Shown here one piece after another: positions 45,151 through 54,708 of a stretch of 64,000 bases of DNA (the first letter of the stretch is position 1; each line of letters opens with the position of its first letter). Below the pieces are notes generated by a model. It had not been told where the DNA came from. It did not search any database and saw nothing but the letters and a program-made list of their open reading frames with translations. Position numbers and translations under genes: made by a program. Source of the DNA: Nonlabens sp. YIK11 (GTDB lineage Bacteria > Bacteroidota > Bacteroidia > Flavobacteriales > Flavobacteriaceae); the NCBI RefSeq assembly GCF_001413925.1, contig NZ_LBMJ01000001.1, positions 2,954,001-3,018,000 of the forward strand, given 5' to 3'.

Positions 45151-46089
45151 TTACATGGTGCCGCGCCCTATTTTATTGATCATATCGTCCTTTTGGAACT
45201 GCTTGAGCAAGTTGTCCAAAATTCCATTGATAAAGATGCGGCTCTTGGGTGAGCTGTAATCTTTTGAGATCTCCAGATATTCATTAAGAGATACCTTAAC
45301 CGGTATGCTAGGGAAATACAAGAATTCACATTGAGCCATCATGATCATGACCGCATCGATTTGTGCTATACGTTCTGAATCCCAGTTGGGAGTTTTTCCT
45401 TCCAGACGGTTCCATAATTCGTCATGGTTCAAGATGGTACGTCTAAAAAGGTCCATCGCAAATTTGATGTCTTCACTGTCCTTGACTAATTCTGGAAGTT
45501 TGATCTCTTTGTTGACCTTTATCTTTCTTACAAATTTGATGATCTCTGTATTCACCAGTGGATAATCATCCATCCATGTGATGTTCGCATCTTCCAGATA
45601 ACTCATCAATTCATCATCTGGTGCTATGATTTCAGAAAATATGGAATTAACAAAGTTTTGATCTTTCTTGATGCTATCACTTTCCTCACTGGCGTACATG
45701 ACAAAGATCTTGTCATTGACGATCTGCTCATAAAGACGCTCCACATATTTTGAATCTAGATGCCAAGGATCCAATTTGCGTTTCTTGAGAGCTTCCTTAA
45801 GGGCTGGACTTTTGGCAAGCTCGATTAAGACCTTGTTTTCTATAAGTGCGCGACTAGGGTTTTTGACAGCTTCAGATCCCGTGAAGCGGTCCTGGGCCAG
45901 CTTGAAGCGCTGTTCTGCCAGTTCATGGATTTTTACCAGTAGCTGCAACATGTAAAGAAACAGTACAAAGGTTTGCGTCATACTGCCATTGAGAAATTTT
46001 TCCAATTCCTTCAAGTCATCGGGTCGTTGTCTATGAAAGACAAAAACGGCCTGCATGACCTTGATGCGCAAATGTCTACGGGTAAGCAT
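45151..46089 (-). CDS. nusB: Transcription antitermination factor NusB
   Basis: 312 residues, longer than the ~140 of E. coli NusB but normal for Flavobacteriia, in which the NusB fold follows a helical N-terminal part. The first motif TRRHLRIKVMQAVFVF (residues 3-18) is the family signature, and the C-terminal section has IDAVMIMMAQCEFLYFPSIPVKVSLNEYLEIS (in pieces) and SPKSRIFINGILDNLL, the second NusB signature. NusB binds boxA RNA with S10 for rRNA antitermination. It heads the nusB-DUF1573-yajC unit. Confidence 0.93.
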   Translation of the reverse strand: MLTRRHLRIKVMQAVFVFHRQRPDDLKELEKFLNGSMTQTFVLFLYMLQLLVKIHELAEQRFKLAQDRFTGSEAVKNPSRALIENKVLIELAKSPALKEALKKRKLDPWHLDSKYVERLYEQIVNDKIFVMYASEESDSIKKDQNFVNSIFSEIIAPDDELMSYLEDANITWMDDYPLVNTEIIKFVRKIKVNKEIKLPELVKDSEDIKFAMDLFRRTILNHDELWNRLEGKTPNWDSERIAQIDAVMIMMAQCEFLYFPSIPVKVSLNEYLEISKDYSSPKSRIFINGILDNLLKQFQKDDMINKIGRGTM

Positions 46090-46131
46090 AAGAACGTTTT
46101 TTATAAATGCAACGCGGCTGGTGTCGAGTCA

Positions 46132-46145
46132 GCTTTCGCGAAAGC
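46132..46145. repeat. GCTTTCGCGAAAGC palindrome (intergenic)
   Basis: Perfect copy between nusB and the leucine dehydrogenase gene. Confidence 0.9.
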
Positions 46146-46202
46146 GTAATTATCAATATCCTCACTGCAAATTACAGCTTGAGGACTGCAAAAATACTAC
46201 TA

Positions 46203-47315
46203 TTAATGGGATTGACTGCTGTGTTCTGCTCGTCTTGCATCGATACGTGCCTGAGCGATCTGTAGCGCAGCGGTGTGCGTCGTGACCCCATTATCTGCGG
46301 CCTTTTTAAGGATCTCGATGGTCGTCGTATAGATGTTTTCTGTCTTGCGCATGATTTCTGAACGGTCGTAACCTTCCAGCTCTGCAAAGACATTTATGAT
46401 ACCACCAGCGTTGATCAAGAAATCTGGCGCATATACGATGCCTCGCTGCTGTAGCAACATGCCGTGTTTAGCCTCATCGGCCAGCTGGTTGTTAGCCGCT
46501 CCAGCGATGATTTGTGCCTGCAGCTTGTTGATGGAGTTGTCGTTGATCGTGGCACCTAACGCACAGGGCGCATAGATATCCATAGGTTCAGAATGCAGGT
46601 CTGCACCTTGATAGATGGTAGCTCTATATTTAGAGCTTACCTCTTCCAGGCGCTCGCGGTTGATGTCTGCAATGACGACCTTTGCACCTTCTTCCGTGAG
46701 GTATTCCACAAGGGTTTCACCTACATGGCCTACACCTTCTACATAGATGACTTTGTCTTCTAGCACATCACTACCATACTTGAACTGTGCTGCAGCCTTC
46801 ATTCCCATAAACACACCATATGCGGTGATGGGCGATGGGTTACCAGAGCCACCTTTACTTTCTGAAATTCCTGTGACGTAAGGAGTTACTTCACGCACCA
46901 GGTCCATATCCTCTGTATTCATCCCAACATCCTCTGCGGTGATGTACTTACCGCTAAGACTGTGAACAAACTCACCAAATTTGCGCATCATCTCTGGAGT
47001 CTTCTGGGTTTTGGCGTCCCCAATGATCACTGCCTTACCACCACCTAAATTAAGACCGGTAATGGCGCTTTTATAAGTCATGCCTCGAGAGAGCCTTAAG
47101 GCATCATTTAGGGCAGACCATTCGTTGTCATAATTCCACATTCTCGTACCGCCCAAAGCTGGGCCCAATACCGTATTATGTATACTTATGATGGCCTTTA
47201 ATCCTGTATCTTTGTCGTTGCAAAAAACCACTTGTTCATGATCGTTGAAGGACAACTGTCCAAAAACCGGATCCTGATTGATGATTTTTTCTAAAGTAGT
47301 ATAGTCTTGAGACAT
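46203..47315 (-). CDS. Leucine/Glu/Phe/Val dehydrogenase (leucine dehydrogenase type)
   Basis: 370 residues from MSQDYTTLEK (an ATG four codons upstream is also possible). Oxidative deaminase of branched-chain amino acids using NAD. The catalytic segment has GPALGGTRMW and GLNLGGGKAVI (active lysine), then GKYITAEDVGMN. The nucleotide-binding half has VYVEGVGHVG and a later GAANNQL. The ordering and length match leucine dehydrogenases of Bacteroidota. Divergent from the ABC transporter gene. The 113 bp after the gene contain one perfect 14-bp palindrome (46132-46145). Confidence 0.9.
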   Translation of the reverse strand: MSQDYTTLEKIINQDPVFGQLSFNDHEQVVFCNDKDTGLKAIISIHNTVLGPALGGTRMWNYDNEWSALNDALRLSRGMTYKSAITGLNLGGGKAVIIGDAKTQKTPEMMRKFGEFVHSLSGKYITAEDVGMNTEDMDLVREVTPYVTGISESKGGSGNPSPITAYGVFMGMKAAAQFKYGSDVLEDKVIYVEGVGHVGETLVEYLTEEGAKVVIADINRERLEEVSSKYRATIYQGADLHSEPMDIYAPCALGATINDNSINKLQAQIIAGAANNQLADEAKHGMLLQQRGIVYAPDFLINAGGIINVFAELEGYDRSEIMRKTENIYTTTIEILKKAADNGVTTHTAALQIAQARIDARRAEHSSQSH

Positions 47316-47436
47316 GGTGTAACCCATTAAGGGCGTTTGATTTTGCGCTGCAAAAGTAGTTTGATTTTACATAATCAACAATGGACTTATCGCCTATTTT
47401 CAACTTACAATAGTTAACAATGTACGACACGTACCT

Positions 47437-49185
47437 ATGAAGGAATTACTGAAGCTCAATAAGCTGTTTGCCAAGTATAAATGGCAGCTCATTTTTGGAA
47501 TTATTGTCACGATTGCCTCCAGATATTTGTCTCTTTACTTGCCTAAGTACGTAGGTAAGATCATCAATCTACTCAACGCCTATGGGAACGGTGAACGTAC
47601 TGATCTAGAACAGGTCAAGGACGACCTACTTCTTTATATAGGCATCATCTTAGGCACTACCCTACTTGCAGCGATTTTGACGTTCATCATGCGCCAACTG
47701 ATCATTGTGGTTTCCAGGCATCTGGAGTATGATCTCAAGAATATCATTTACCAGCAATACCAGCGATTATCATTAAGCTTTTACAAACAGAATCGTACAG
47801 GTGACTTGATGAATCGCATAAGCGAAGATGTCTCTAAAGTACGCATGTACATGGGGCCAGCCATCATGTATGGTATCAACATGATTACTTTGTTTGCCGT
47901 GGTGATTCCCGCAATGATCGACACGGCACCAACGCTTGCACTCTACACCATCGTGCCATTGCCGTTTTTATCTATCGCTATTTATGTGGTAAGCCGCGAG
48001 ATTCACAAGCGCTCCACACTGGTACAGCAATACTTGTCCAATCTCAACACCATATCTCAAGAGGCTTTTAGTGGCATTTCGGTCATCAAGGCCTATAATC
48101 TCGCATCTCAAATGAATTCTCAGTTTGCGCAGGTGGCTAATGACAGTAAGGACAAGAACATTGACCTTGCACGGGTTCAAGCCTTGTTTTTTCCTTTGAT
48201 GGTATTGCTAATTGGACTTAGCAATATTTTGGTGATTTACGTAGGTGGTCGTCAGGTCATTGCAGGAGAAATTGAAGTAGGAACCATTCCAGAATTCTTG
48301 ATTTATGTCAATATGCTTACCTGGCCGGTAGCGGTTGTGGGTTGGGTGACCAACATGATCCAGCAAGCTGAGGCTTCCCAAAAACGCATCAATCAATTTC
48401 TGGACATTGAACCCCAGATTCAAAACCTAGTAGAAGAAACTACTCGTGTCGAAGGAAGCATCGAGTTTGACAAGGTCAATTTTGTCTATGAAGACACCAA
48501 CATCCATGCGCTTAAAGACCTTTCCTTCAAAATTCACAGTGGCGGCACACTGGCCATACTAGGTAAAACAGGTAGCGGTAAGTCTACCGTTCTGGAATTG
48601 ATTGGTCGCCTATACGATGTGACCGATGGCGTTATCAAGATTGACGGTAAACCTATTAGGGATTTGAATCTGGATGATTTAAGACAATCCATAGGATATG
48701 TACCTCAAGATGCCTTTTTATTTTCTGACACTATCGGGAACAATATAGCCTTTGGAAACAAGGATGCCAGTGAGGAAGAAATTGTTGCTGCCGCAAAAAA
48801 TGCAGTCGTTCACAAGAATATCAAGAATTTCACTCACGGCTATGAAACCGTGCTGGGCGAGCGAGGCATCACTTTAAGCGGTGGACAAAAACAAAGGGTT
48901 TCCATTGCAAGGGCCATTATCAAAGAACCCAACATTTTGTTGTTTGACGACTGTTTGAGTGCCGTAGATACAGAGACTGAAGAGCAGATCCTGAACAACC
49001 TCAAAAAAGTAACCCGAGACACCACCACCATTATCGTGAGCCACCGTGTGAGCTCTGCCAAGAATGCAGATCTTATCATCGTTTTAGAGGATGGTAGCAT
49101 CATAGAGAGCGGTGATCATGAGACGCTACTGGAAGCAGACGGCTATTATGCCGATTTGTATGCCAATCAAATGCTGGAACAGTAA
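47437..49185 (+). CDS. ABC transporter, fused permease and ATPase
   Basis: 582-residue half-transporter exporter. Six membrane helices span about 17-310, and the nucleotide-binding domain runs from about 340 to 575 with Walker A GKTGSGKST (near 385), Q-loop YVPQDAFLFSD, signature LSGGQKQR and Walker B ILLFDDCLSAVD, followed by SHRVSS. It most closely fits the MsbA/multidrug-like type, but the substrate cannot be read from sequence. Homodimer expected in the inner membrane. Divergent from the leucine dehydrogenase gene. A DUF3276 gene follows on the same strand. Confidence 0.92.
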   Translation: MKELLKLNKLFAKYKWQLIFGIIVTIASRYLSLYLPKYVGKIINLLNAYGNGERTDLEQVKDDLLLYIGIILGTTLLAAILTFIMRQLIIVVSRHLEYDLKNIIYQQYQRLSLSFYKQNRTGDLMNRISEDVSKVRMYMGPAIMYGINMITLFAVVIPAMIDTAPTLALYTIVPLPFLSIAIYVVSREIHKRSTLVQQYLSNLNTISQEAFSGISVIKAYNLASQMNSQFAQVANDSKDKNIDLARVQALFFPLMVLLIGLSNILVIYVGGRQVIAGEIEVGTIPEFLIYVNMLTWPVAVVGWVTNMIQQAEASQKRINQFLDIEPQIQNLVEETTRVEGSIEFDKVNFVYEDTNIHALKDLSFKIHSGGTLAILGKTGSGKSTVLELIGRLYDVTDGVIKIDGKPIRDLNLDDLRQSIGYVPQDAFLFSDTIGNNIAFGNKDASEEEIVAAAKNAVVHKNIKNFTHGYETVLGERGITLSGGQKQRVSIARAIIKEPNILLFDDCLSAVDTETEEQILNNLKKVTRDTTTIIVSHRVSSAKNADLIIVLEDGSIIESGDHETLLEADGYYADLYANQMLEQ

Positions 49186-49220
49186 GCCAAAATTATAGAT
49201 AGGCTTTTCAAGTTTTTTCC

Positions 49221-49228
49221 TATTTTTG
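49221..49228 (+). promoter_or_regulatory. TATTTTTG -7 promoter box of the DUF3276 gene
   Basis: Exact TAnnTTTG match 25 bases before the ATG at 49254, overlapping the upstream in-frame TTG at 49230; it therefore supports the downstream ATG start. Confidence 0.5.
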
Positions 49229-49253
49229 AGTGCTTAACACCCAAAAGACCGAC

Positions 49254-49640
49254 ATGAGCGATAGAGATTATCAGGAGCAGGAAGAAATTTATTCAAAAGT
49301 AGTTCGTGCAGGAAGACGCACTTATTTCTTTGACGTACGATCTACAAAGGCAGACGACTACTACCTCACGATTACAGAAAGCAAGAAGTTCACCAATGAT
49401 GACGGTAGCTTTCACTTCAAGAAACACAAGATTTACTTGTACAAGGAAGACTTTGCAGAATTTGGCGATACGCTTAAAGAGGTGACCGACTACATCATCG
49501 ACCAGAAAGGCGACGAGGTCATTTCAGAGCGCCACAAAGCCGATTTCAAAAAAGAAGATTCAGCCTCACCAGCCTCAGACGATGCTACAGAGCCTAATCA
49601 CCCGGCAAGCTTTACCAACGTAGACTTCGACGATATTTAA
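49254..49640 (+). CDS. DUF3276 (PUR-domain nucleic-acid-binding) protein
   Basis: 128 residues from MSDRDYQEQEE. The core VRAGRRTYFFDVRSTKADD-style strand and KHKIYLYKEDFAEFGDTL match the bacterial PUR-alpha-like domain (DUF3276), which folds as a beta-beta-beta-beta-alpha single-stranded nucleic-acid binder. An acidic C-terminal tail follows (SPASDDATEPNH). It is cytoplasmic, and binds nucleic acid by family inference. Ended by the terminator at 49661-49690. Confidence 0.87.
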   Translation: MSDRDYQEQEEIYSKVVRAGRRTYFFDVRSTKADDYYLTITESKKFTNDDGSFHFKKHKIYLYKEDFAEFGDTLKEVTDYIIDQKGDEVISERHKADFKKEDSASPASDDATEPNHPASFTNVDFDDI

Positions 49641-49660
49641 TCATTACCATACATTCCATA

Positions 49661-49690
49661 AAGCCTTTCCCTGTGAAAGGCTTTTTATTT
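49661..49690 (+). terminator. Rho-independent terminator
   Basis: AAGCCTTTC-CCTGT-GAAAGGCTTTTTATTTT: stem plus T run after the DUF3276 gene. Confidence 0.86.
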
Positions 49691-49712
49691 TATTGACCTA
49701 ATTCAAAACCAC

Positions 49713-52253
49713 ATGAGGAATCTTGTACTAGTGCTGGCTGTTTTTTTCGCTTTCGCGAAAGCGGTAACCGCACAAACCATTGTTGATCCACAAATGGATT
49801 ACTACTTACCCACAGACGTCACCTACAATCCCAATATCCCAACACCTGAAGAAGTGATAGGGTACGTTCCCGGGAAATGGCATGTGACCCACGACAAGCT
49901 GGTTCAGTACATGACGGCGCTCGCCAGTGCCAGCGACCGCATCACTATCGAGAATCGAGGCAAGACCTTTGAGGACCGACCCTTGATCCTACTTACCGTG
50001 AGCTCGCCCAGCAATCTGCAAAATGTGGAAGCGTTGCGCCAGGCACATCAAGCAAATATTGATGGTACATCCAGTGAAAACAATCCTATTGTAATATATC
50101 AGGGTTTTTCCATTCATGGGAATGAAGCTAGTGGTTCCAATGCTGCATTGCTTTATGCCTACTACCTGGCGGCTGCACAGGGATCCAAAATTGATGAGAT
50201 GCTGAACAATACCGTGGTGTTGCTGGATCCCAGTTTTAATCCTGATGGACTGCAGCGTTTTGCAGGTTGGGTGAATCAGCATAAAAACGAAAACATCACT
50301 ATTGATGGCAATGACCGCGAATATGACGAGGCGTGGCCTGGTGGTCGTACCAATCACTACTGGTTTGATATGAATCGCGACTGGTTGCCGGTACAATTGC
50401 CAGAATCCAGAGTACGCATCGCTACCTTCAATAAGTGGATGCCCAATATCTTGACCGACCATCACGAGATGGGAACCAATTCCAGCTTCTTCTTCCAGCC
50501 AGGAATACCTTCTAGGACCAACCCATTGACCCCACAAATGAACCAAGAACTTACCAAGGAAATAGGTAATTATCATTCCGCGGCGCTGGATAAAATAGGA
50601 TCCTTTTATTATACCGAGGAAAGTTTTGATGACTTCTATTACGGTAAGGGCTCCACGTTTCCAGATGTAAACGGTGGCATAGGGATTTTGTTTGAGCAGG
50701 CGAGTTCCCGTGGACATGCGCAGGAATCAGTCAATGGGGTTTTGACTTTTCCATTTACCATACGCAACCAATTTACCGCAGCGCTAAGCACGCTGGCTGC
50801 TGCCAACGGTATGAAAGACAAACTATTGAACTATCAAGCGAAGTTCTATAGAGATGCTGCCAATGAAACCAAATCAGGCAATATCATTTTTGGCGATGCC
50901 AAAGACTCTGGAAAAACCGATGCGTTTGCAGAGGTTTTACTACGCCATGAGATACGATTAAAGGAGCTCAACCAAGATGTCCAAGTAGACGGAAAAGAAT
51001 ACAAGAAAGGTTATGCATACGTCATTCCCAAGTCGCAGAAGAAAAGTAGATTGATCCAAGCCTTGTTTCAAAAAGACACTGAATTTACAGACAGTCTTTT
51101 CTATGACATTAGCGCATGGACGTTCCCGCTGGCTTTTGATCTGGACTATTCCATGAATGCTGGAAATATTGCTACTGGAGCAGACGTGACCGCCACGATG
51201 GACCAAAATTCTTTTGAGATCCATAAAGCTTCCAGTACCAAAAAGCCTCTTGCGGTTTCAGACTACGCCTACCTGATGGAATGGAATGAATACGAAACAC
51301 CTAAGGTATTGAACAAGCTATTGAGGGATGAGATCATTGCCAAAGTGGCGATGCAGCCCTTCACGCTCAACGGTAAAACGTATGACTATGGTACGATCAT
51401 GATACCGGTATCGAGACAACCTTTTTCCAAAAATGAACTGCAGGAGCGTTTGCAGGAATATACTAATGAGACAGCGGTGGTAATGGATGCGGTTTCTACG
51501 GGATTGACCACAGGAATCGATTTGGGATCTAATTCGTTTGTGCCTTTGCAAGATCCCAAAATTGCGCTGGTGATAGGCGATGGCATTGATTCTTACGATG
51601 CTGGTGAGATCTGGCATTTGATGGACCAACGTTATGATATTGCGATCACTAAGATAGAACGCGATCGTCTAGGCCGTGCCGACTTGAGCAATTACAACAC
51701 TATCATCTATCCCAATTCTTATGGGTCGCCAGACAAGAGCACGATGGAAAGCCTGCAGTCTTGGGTACGCTCTGGTGGTACCTTTATAGGTTTTGGCAAT
51801 TCGCTGCGCTGGATGTCCAGTAGCAAGATGTTACCAGTGACGTTTAAGTCCACTGAAAATCCTGCCAAAAACGTGACTTTTGAGCAACGCGGTGATTTTA
51901 ACGGCGCACAGGTCATAGGTGGAGCCATTTTTGAAACCCAACTGGATCGATCGCATCCTGTTGCTTTTGGGTATAAGGACAGCCAGCTGCCTATATTTAG
52001 AAACACAACTATGTTTGTAGAGGCTGATAGCACTTCCTATCGCAATCCCATCAAATACACCAATGAACCTCTCATGGCAGGATATATTTCTAAACCCAAC
52101 CTAGCAGCTTTGAGAAATACCAGACCCTTTGTACACAACAACTATGGCCGAGGTGATGTTATCGGCTTTACCGACAATACCAATTTTAGAGCCTTTTGGT
52201 ACGGCACCAACAAGTTAATGATGAACGCCATATTCTTTGCAAAGGCCATGTAA
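49713..52253 (+). CDS. M14 family zinc carboxypeptidase
   Basis: 846-residue secreted metallocarboxypeptidase. A signal peptide ends near VTAQ (residue 21). The M14 domain has the zinc motif SIHGNEASG (near residue 135), the NPDG segment and a later H in LTDHHEMG, with a C-terminal beta/alpha extension of about 450 residues containing a glutamine amidotransferase-like region near the end (SLQSWVRSGGTFIGF). Odd point: the perfect palindrome at 49749-49762 falls within the signal peptide and encodes AFAKA at residues 13-17 of it. It is likely a periplasmic or surface protease. Confidence 0.9.
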   Translation: MRNLVLVLAVFFAFAKAVTAQTIVDPQMDYYLPTDVTYNPNIPTPEEVIGYVPGKWHVTHDKLVQYMTALASASDRITIENRGKTFEDRPLILLTVSSPSNLQNVEALRQAHQANIDGTSSENNPIVIYQGFSIHGNEASGSNAALLYAYYLAAAQGSKIDEMLNNTVVLLDPSFNPDGLQRFAGWVNQHKNENITIDGNDREYDEAWPGGRTNHYWFDMNRDWLPVQLPESRVRIATFNKWMPNILTDHHEMGTNSSFFFQPGIPSRTNPLTPQMNQELTKEIGNYHSAALDKIGSFYYTEESFDDFYYGKGSTFPDVNGGIGILFEQASSRGHAQESVNGVLTFPFTIRNQFTAALSTLAAANGMKDKLLNYQAKFYRDAANETKSGNIIFGDAKDSGKTDAFAEVLLRHEIRLKELNQDVQVDGKEYKKGYAYVIPKSQKKSRLIQALFQKDTEFTDSLFYDISAWTFPLAFDLDYSMNAGNIATGADVTATMDQNSFEIHKASSTKKPLAVSDYAYLMEWNEYETPKVLNKLLRDEIIAKVAMQPFTLNGKTYDYGTIMIPVSRQPFSKNELQERLQEYTNETAVVMDAVSTGLTTGIDLGSNSFVPLQDPKIALVIGDGIDSYDAGEIWHLMDQRYDIAITKIERDRLGRADLSNYNTIIYPNSYGSPDKSTMESLQSWVRSGGTFIGFGNSLRWMSSSKMLPVTFKSTENPAKNVTFEQRGDFNGAQVIGGAIFETQLDRSHPVAFGYKDSQLPIFRNTTMFVEADSTSYRNPIKYTNEPLMAGYISKPNLAALRNTRPFVHNNYGRGDVIGFTDNTNFRAFWYGTNKLMMNAIFFAKAM
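49749..49762. repeat. GCTTTCGCGAAAGC palindrome (in M14 signal peptide)
   Basis: Perfect copy encoding FAFAKAV in the signal peptide of the M14 peptidase. Confidence 0.9.
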
Positions 52254-52300
52254 TGGTAATGCACAAAGCTTTTTGATGCAGGCTGGACTTTAGGTGATCT

Positions 52301-52335
52301 CGCTTTCGCGCCTGCCTGTCGGCAGACAGGAAAGC
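52301..52335. repeat. Composite half-palindrome repeat
   Basis: GCTTTCGCG (left half of the 14-bp palindrome) is joined to CCTGCCTGTCGGCAGACAGG, an inverted repeat, and then AAAGC restores the right half. This looks like a palindrome copy into which a CCTG...CAGG element was inserted. Compare the related piece at 31799-31830. Confidence 0.75.
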
Positions 52336-52370
52336 AAAGCAAAAATTAGAACAAAAACTTACATCCAACA

Positions 52371-52404
52371 AAAAAGCAGATTCTCACGAATCTGCTTTTT
52401 TTAA
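52371..52404. terminator. Bidirectional terminator
   Basis: AAAAAGCAGATTC-TCAC-GAATCTGCTTTTTTT: strong stem with A/T flanks between the convergent M14 carboxypeptidase and typA genes. Confidence 0.87.
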
Positions 52405-52423
52405 TATATGATTGAAGCTACAT

Positions 52424-54229
52424 CTAGCTCAATTCCTTACCTCTACGTTTGCGCTCATTCTCGTCAAGATAGATTTTACGCAATCTCAAGTGGTTAGGAG
52501 TTACCTCTACATATTCATCCTTCTGGATGTATTCCAGGGCTTCTTCTAACGTGAACTTTACCGGTGGCGCAATCTTTACCTTATCGTCGTTTCCTGCACT
52601 ACGTACGTTGGAAAGTTTTTTGGTTTTAGTCAAGTTGATCGCAAGATCATCTGGTCTTGAGTTCTCACCTACTACTTGTCCACCATAAATCTCTTCTCCT
52701 GGATGGATAAAGAATTTACCACGATCCTGAAGCTTATCCATCGAGTAAGGAATCGCTGTTCCCTTTTCCATAGAAATCATGGATCCATTGATACGTCCAG
52801 AAATCTCACCTTTATAAGGTTCAAAACCTATAAAACGGTGGTTCATGATGGCCTCACCAGCAGTGGCGGTGATCAATTGGTTTCTCAACCCTATGATACC
52901 ACGTGATGGGATCTTAAATTCAATCAACATACGGTCGCCCTTAGGTGCCATACTGGTCATTTCACCTTTACGCAAAGTAACCATGTCAACTGCCTTACCG
53001 CTTACATTCTCTGGCAAGTCGATAGACAACTCTTCAATAGGCTCACATTTTACACCATCTACTTCCTTGATGATTACCTGTGGTTGACCTATCTGTAATT
53101 CGTAACCTTCACGACGCATGGTTTCAATCAATACAGAAAGGTGCAATACGCCACGGCCAAATACCATGAACTTATCTGCAGCACCAGTATCGTGTACCTG
53201 CAAGGCAAGGTTTTTTTCCAATTCCTTAGTCAAACGATCCTTGATGTGACGTGAGGTCACAAACTTACCGTCCTTACCAAAGAATGGTGAATCGTTGATG
53301 GTGAACAACATGCTCATGGTAGGCTCATCGATAGCGATGGTTTCCATAGCTTCTGGGTTTTCAAAGTCAGCCACACTGTCGCCTATTTCAAAACCTTCCA
53401 GACCTACGATCGCACAAATATCACCTGCCATGACTTCTTCTGCCTTGGCTTTTCCCATACCGTCAAAAACGTATACTTCTTTGACCTTTGTTTTGGTCAT
53501 AGAACCATCACGTTTGCACAATGTCACATTTTGTCCTTCTTTCATGGAACCTCTTTTTACTCTACCTATCGCGATACGACCGGTGTAGTTTGAGAAGTCT
53601 AGAGAAGTGATCAACATTTGAGTGGTTCCTTCTTCTACTTTAGGAGCTGGAACATGCTCAATCACCATATCCAGCAATGGCTCGATATTGCTGGTCTCGT
53701 TCTTCCAGTCCTCTGACATCCAGTTGTTTTTTGCACTACCATAAACGGTAGGGAAATCCAGCTGCCATTCTTCTGCACCCAATTCAAACATCAGGTCAAA
53801 AACAGACTCGTGTACCTCGTCTGGTGTACAGTTTTCCTTATCTACTTTATTGACCACTACACAAGGCTTCAAACCAAGGTCGATGGCCTTTTGCAATACA
53901 AAGCGGGTTTGTGGCATAGGACCTTCAAAGGCATCTACCAACAGTAACACACCATCTGCCATGTTCAATACACGTTCTACCTCACCACCAAAATCTGCGT
54001 GACCAGGTGTGTCGATGATATTGATTTTAGTACCCTTGTACATTACAGATACATTCTTTGCAAGAATCGTGATCCCACGTTCTCTTTCAATATCGTTGTT
54101 ATCAAGGATTAATTCTCCCGTATTTTCATTCTCACGGAAAATCTCACAGTGGTGCAAGATCTTATCAACCAGTGTGGTTTTACCGTGGTCAACGTGAGCA
54201 ATAATCGCAATGTTTCTAATATCTTTCAT
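52424..54229 (-). CDS. typA: Ribosome-associated GTPase TypA/BipA
   Basis: 601 residues. Translational GTPase involved in ribosome assembly, stress and cold response. The G-domain motifs are complete: [10 protein letters not shown] (G1), RGITI (G2), [12 protein letters not shown] (G3) and NKVDKE (G4), followed by a domain-II beta-barrel, an EF-G-like domain III and the TypA-specific C-terminal domain ([13 protein letters not shown]). Start at the ATG 54227-54229 giving [16 protein letters not shown]; the nine extra codons upstream are unlikely. It is the last core gene before the repeat-rich accessory region. Confidence 0.96.
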   Translation of the reverse strand: MKDIRNIAIIAHVDHGKTTLVDKILHHCEIFRENENTGELILDNNDIERERGITILAKNVSVMYKGTKINIIDTPGHADFGGEVERVLNMADGVLLLVDAFEGPMPQTRFVLQKAIDLGLKPCVVVNKVDKENCTPDEVHESVFDLMFELGAEEWQLDFPTVYGSAKNNWMSEDWKNETSNIEPLLDMVIEHVPAPKVEEGTTQMLITSLDFSNYTGRIAIGRVKRGSMKEGQNVTLCKRDGSMTKTKVKEVYVFDGMGKAKAEEVMAGDICAIVGLEGFEIGDSVADFENPEAMETIAIDEPTMSMLFTINDSPFFGKDGKFVTSRHIKDRLTKELEKNLALQVHDTGAADKFMVFGRGVLHLSVLIETMRREGYELQIGQPQVIIKEVDGVKCEPIEELSIDLPENVSGKAVDMVTLRKGEMTSMAPKGDRMLIEFKIPSRGIIGLRNQLITATAGEAIMNHRFIGFEPYKGEISGRINGSMISMEKGTAIPYSMDKLQDRGKFFIHPGEEIYGGQVVGENSRPDDLAINLTKTKKLSNVRSAGNDDKVKIAPPVKFTLEEALEYIQKDEYVEVTPNHLRLRKIYLDENERKRRGKELS

Positions 54230-54256
54230 AAAAATAGCGCTTCTTAGCGGCTGCAA

Positions 54257-54708
54257 AAGTAGTCTTATTTATTGGTTTTTAAGCCTTTGATGCGTTAAAG
54301 TAGGTTTTGAGGTAATAATCTGATAATCAACTCTTGTTTTTCAACCAACACGAGTGGTAGTGTCTACGCTGTTTTGCCATTCTCCATGCGTTCTCCTTGC
54401 TTTTGCATCATAACGCCTACTACCCAGGAAAGAAAATAATGGAGTCAAGACCATAGCATGACTTAAGGTTACTTGATCTATACTTGATCCATACTTATTT
54501 GTCAAGAACGCCATACACTATCCCCTAAGTATCTCCCTAGTATCTCCTTAGTATCTCCTTAGTATCTGAAATGGAAAATAGCTTTCTTTCGAAATATTAA
54601 AATTTTTGTTAAACTGCCTTAATAATCCTTTTTACTTTTGTAATCTATTGTCACTAGTTGTGCTTTCTGTTAATAGATATCCAGGCAAAATAAAATGCCT
54701 GTAATGAT
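54257..54708. other. Gene-free left margin of the accessory region
   Basis: About 450 bp with no credible ORF. It contains four tandem copies of an 11-12 bp unit (54523-54568), a possible TAnnTTTG box on the + strand (TACTTTTG, 54633-54640) and the typA upstream region. It is followed directly by the repeat D1. Confidence 0.6.
54523..54568. repeat. Tandem YTAGTATCTC repeat, four copies
   Basis: The unit (C)CTAGTATCTC repeats four times (with CTAAG, CTAG, TTAG, TTAG variations) in an otherwise unstructured gap. The function is not known; iteron-like binding or simple slippage would both fit. Confidence 0.6.

Noticed and set aside
4266..49762. GCTTTCGCGAAAGC as an ordinary transcription factor operator
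   Set aside because: Most copies lie deep inside genes, unrelated to promoters or to one pathway.
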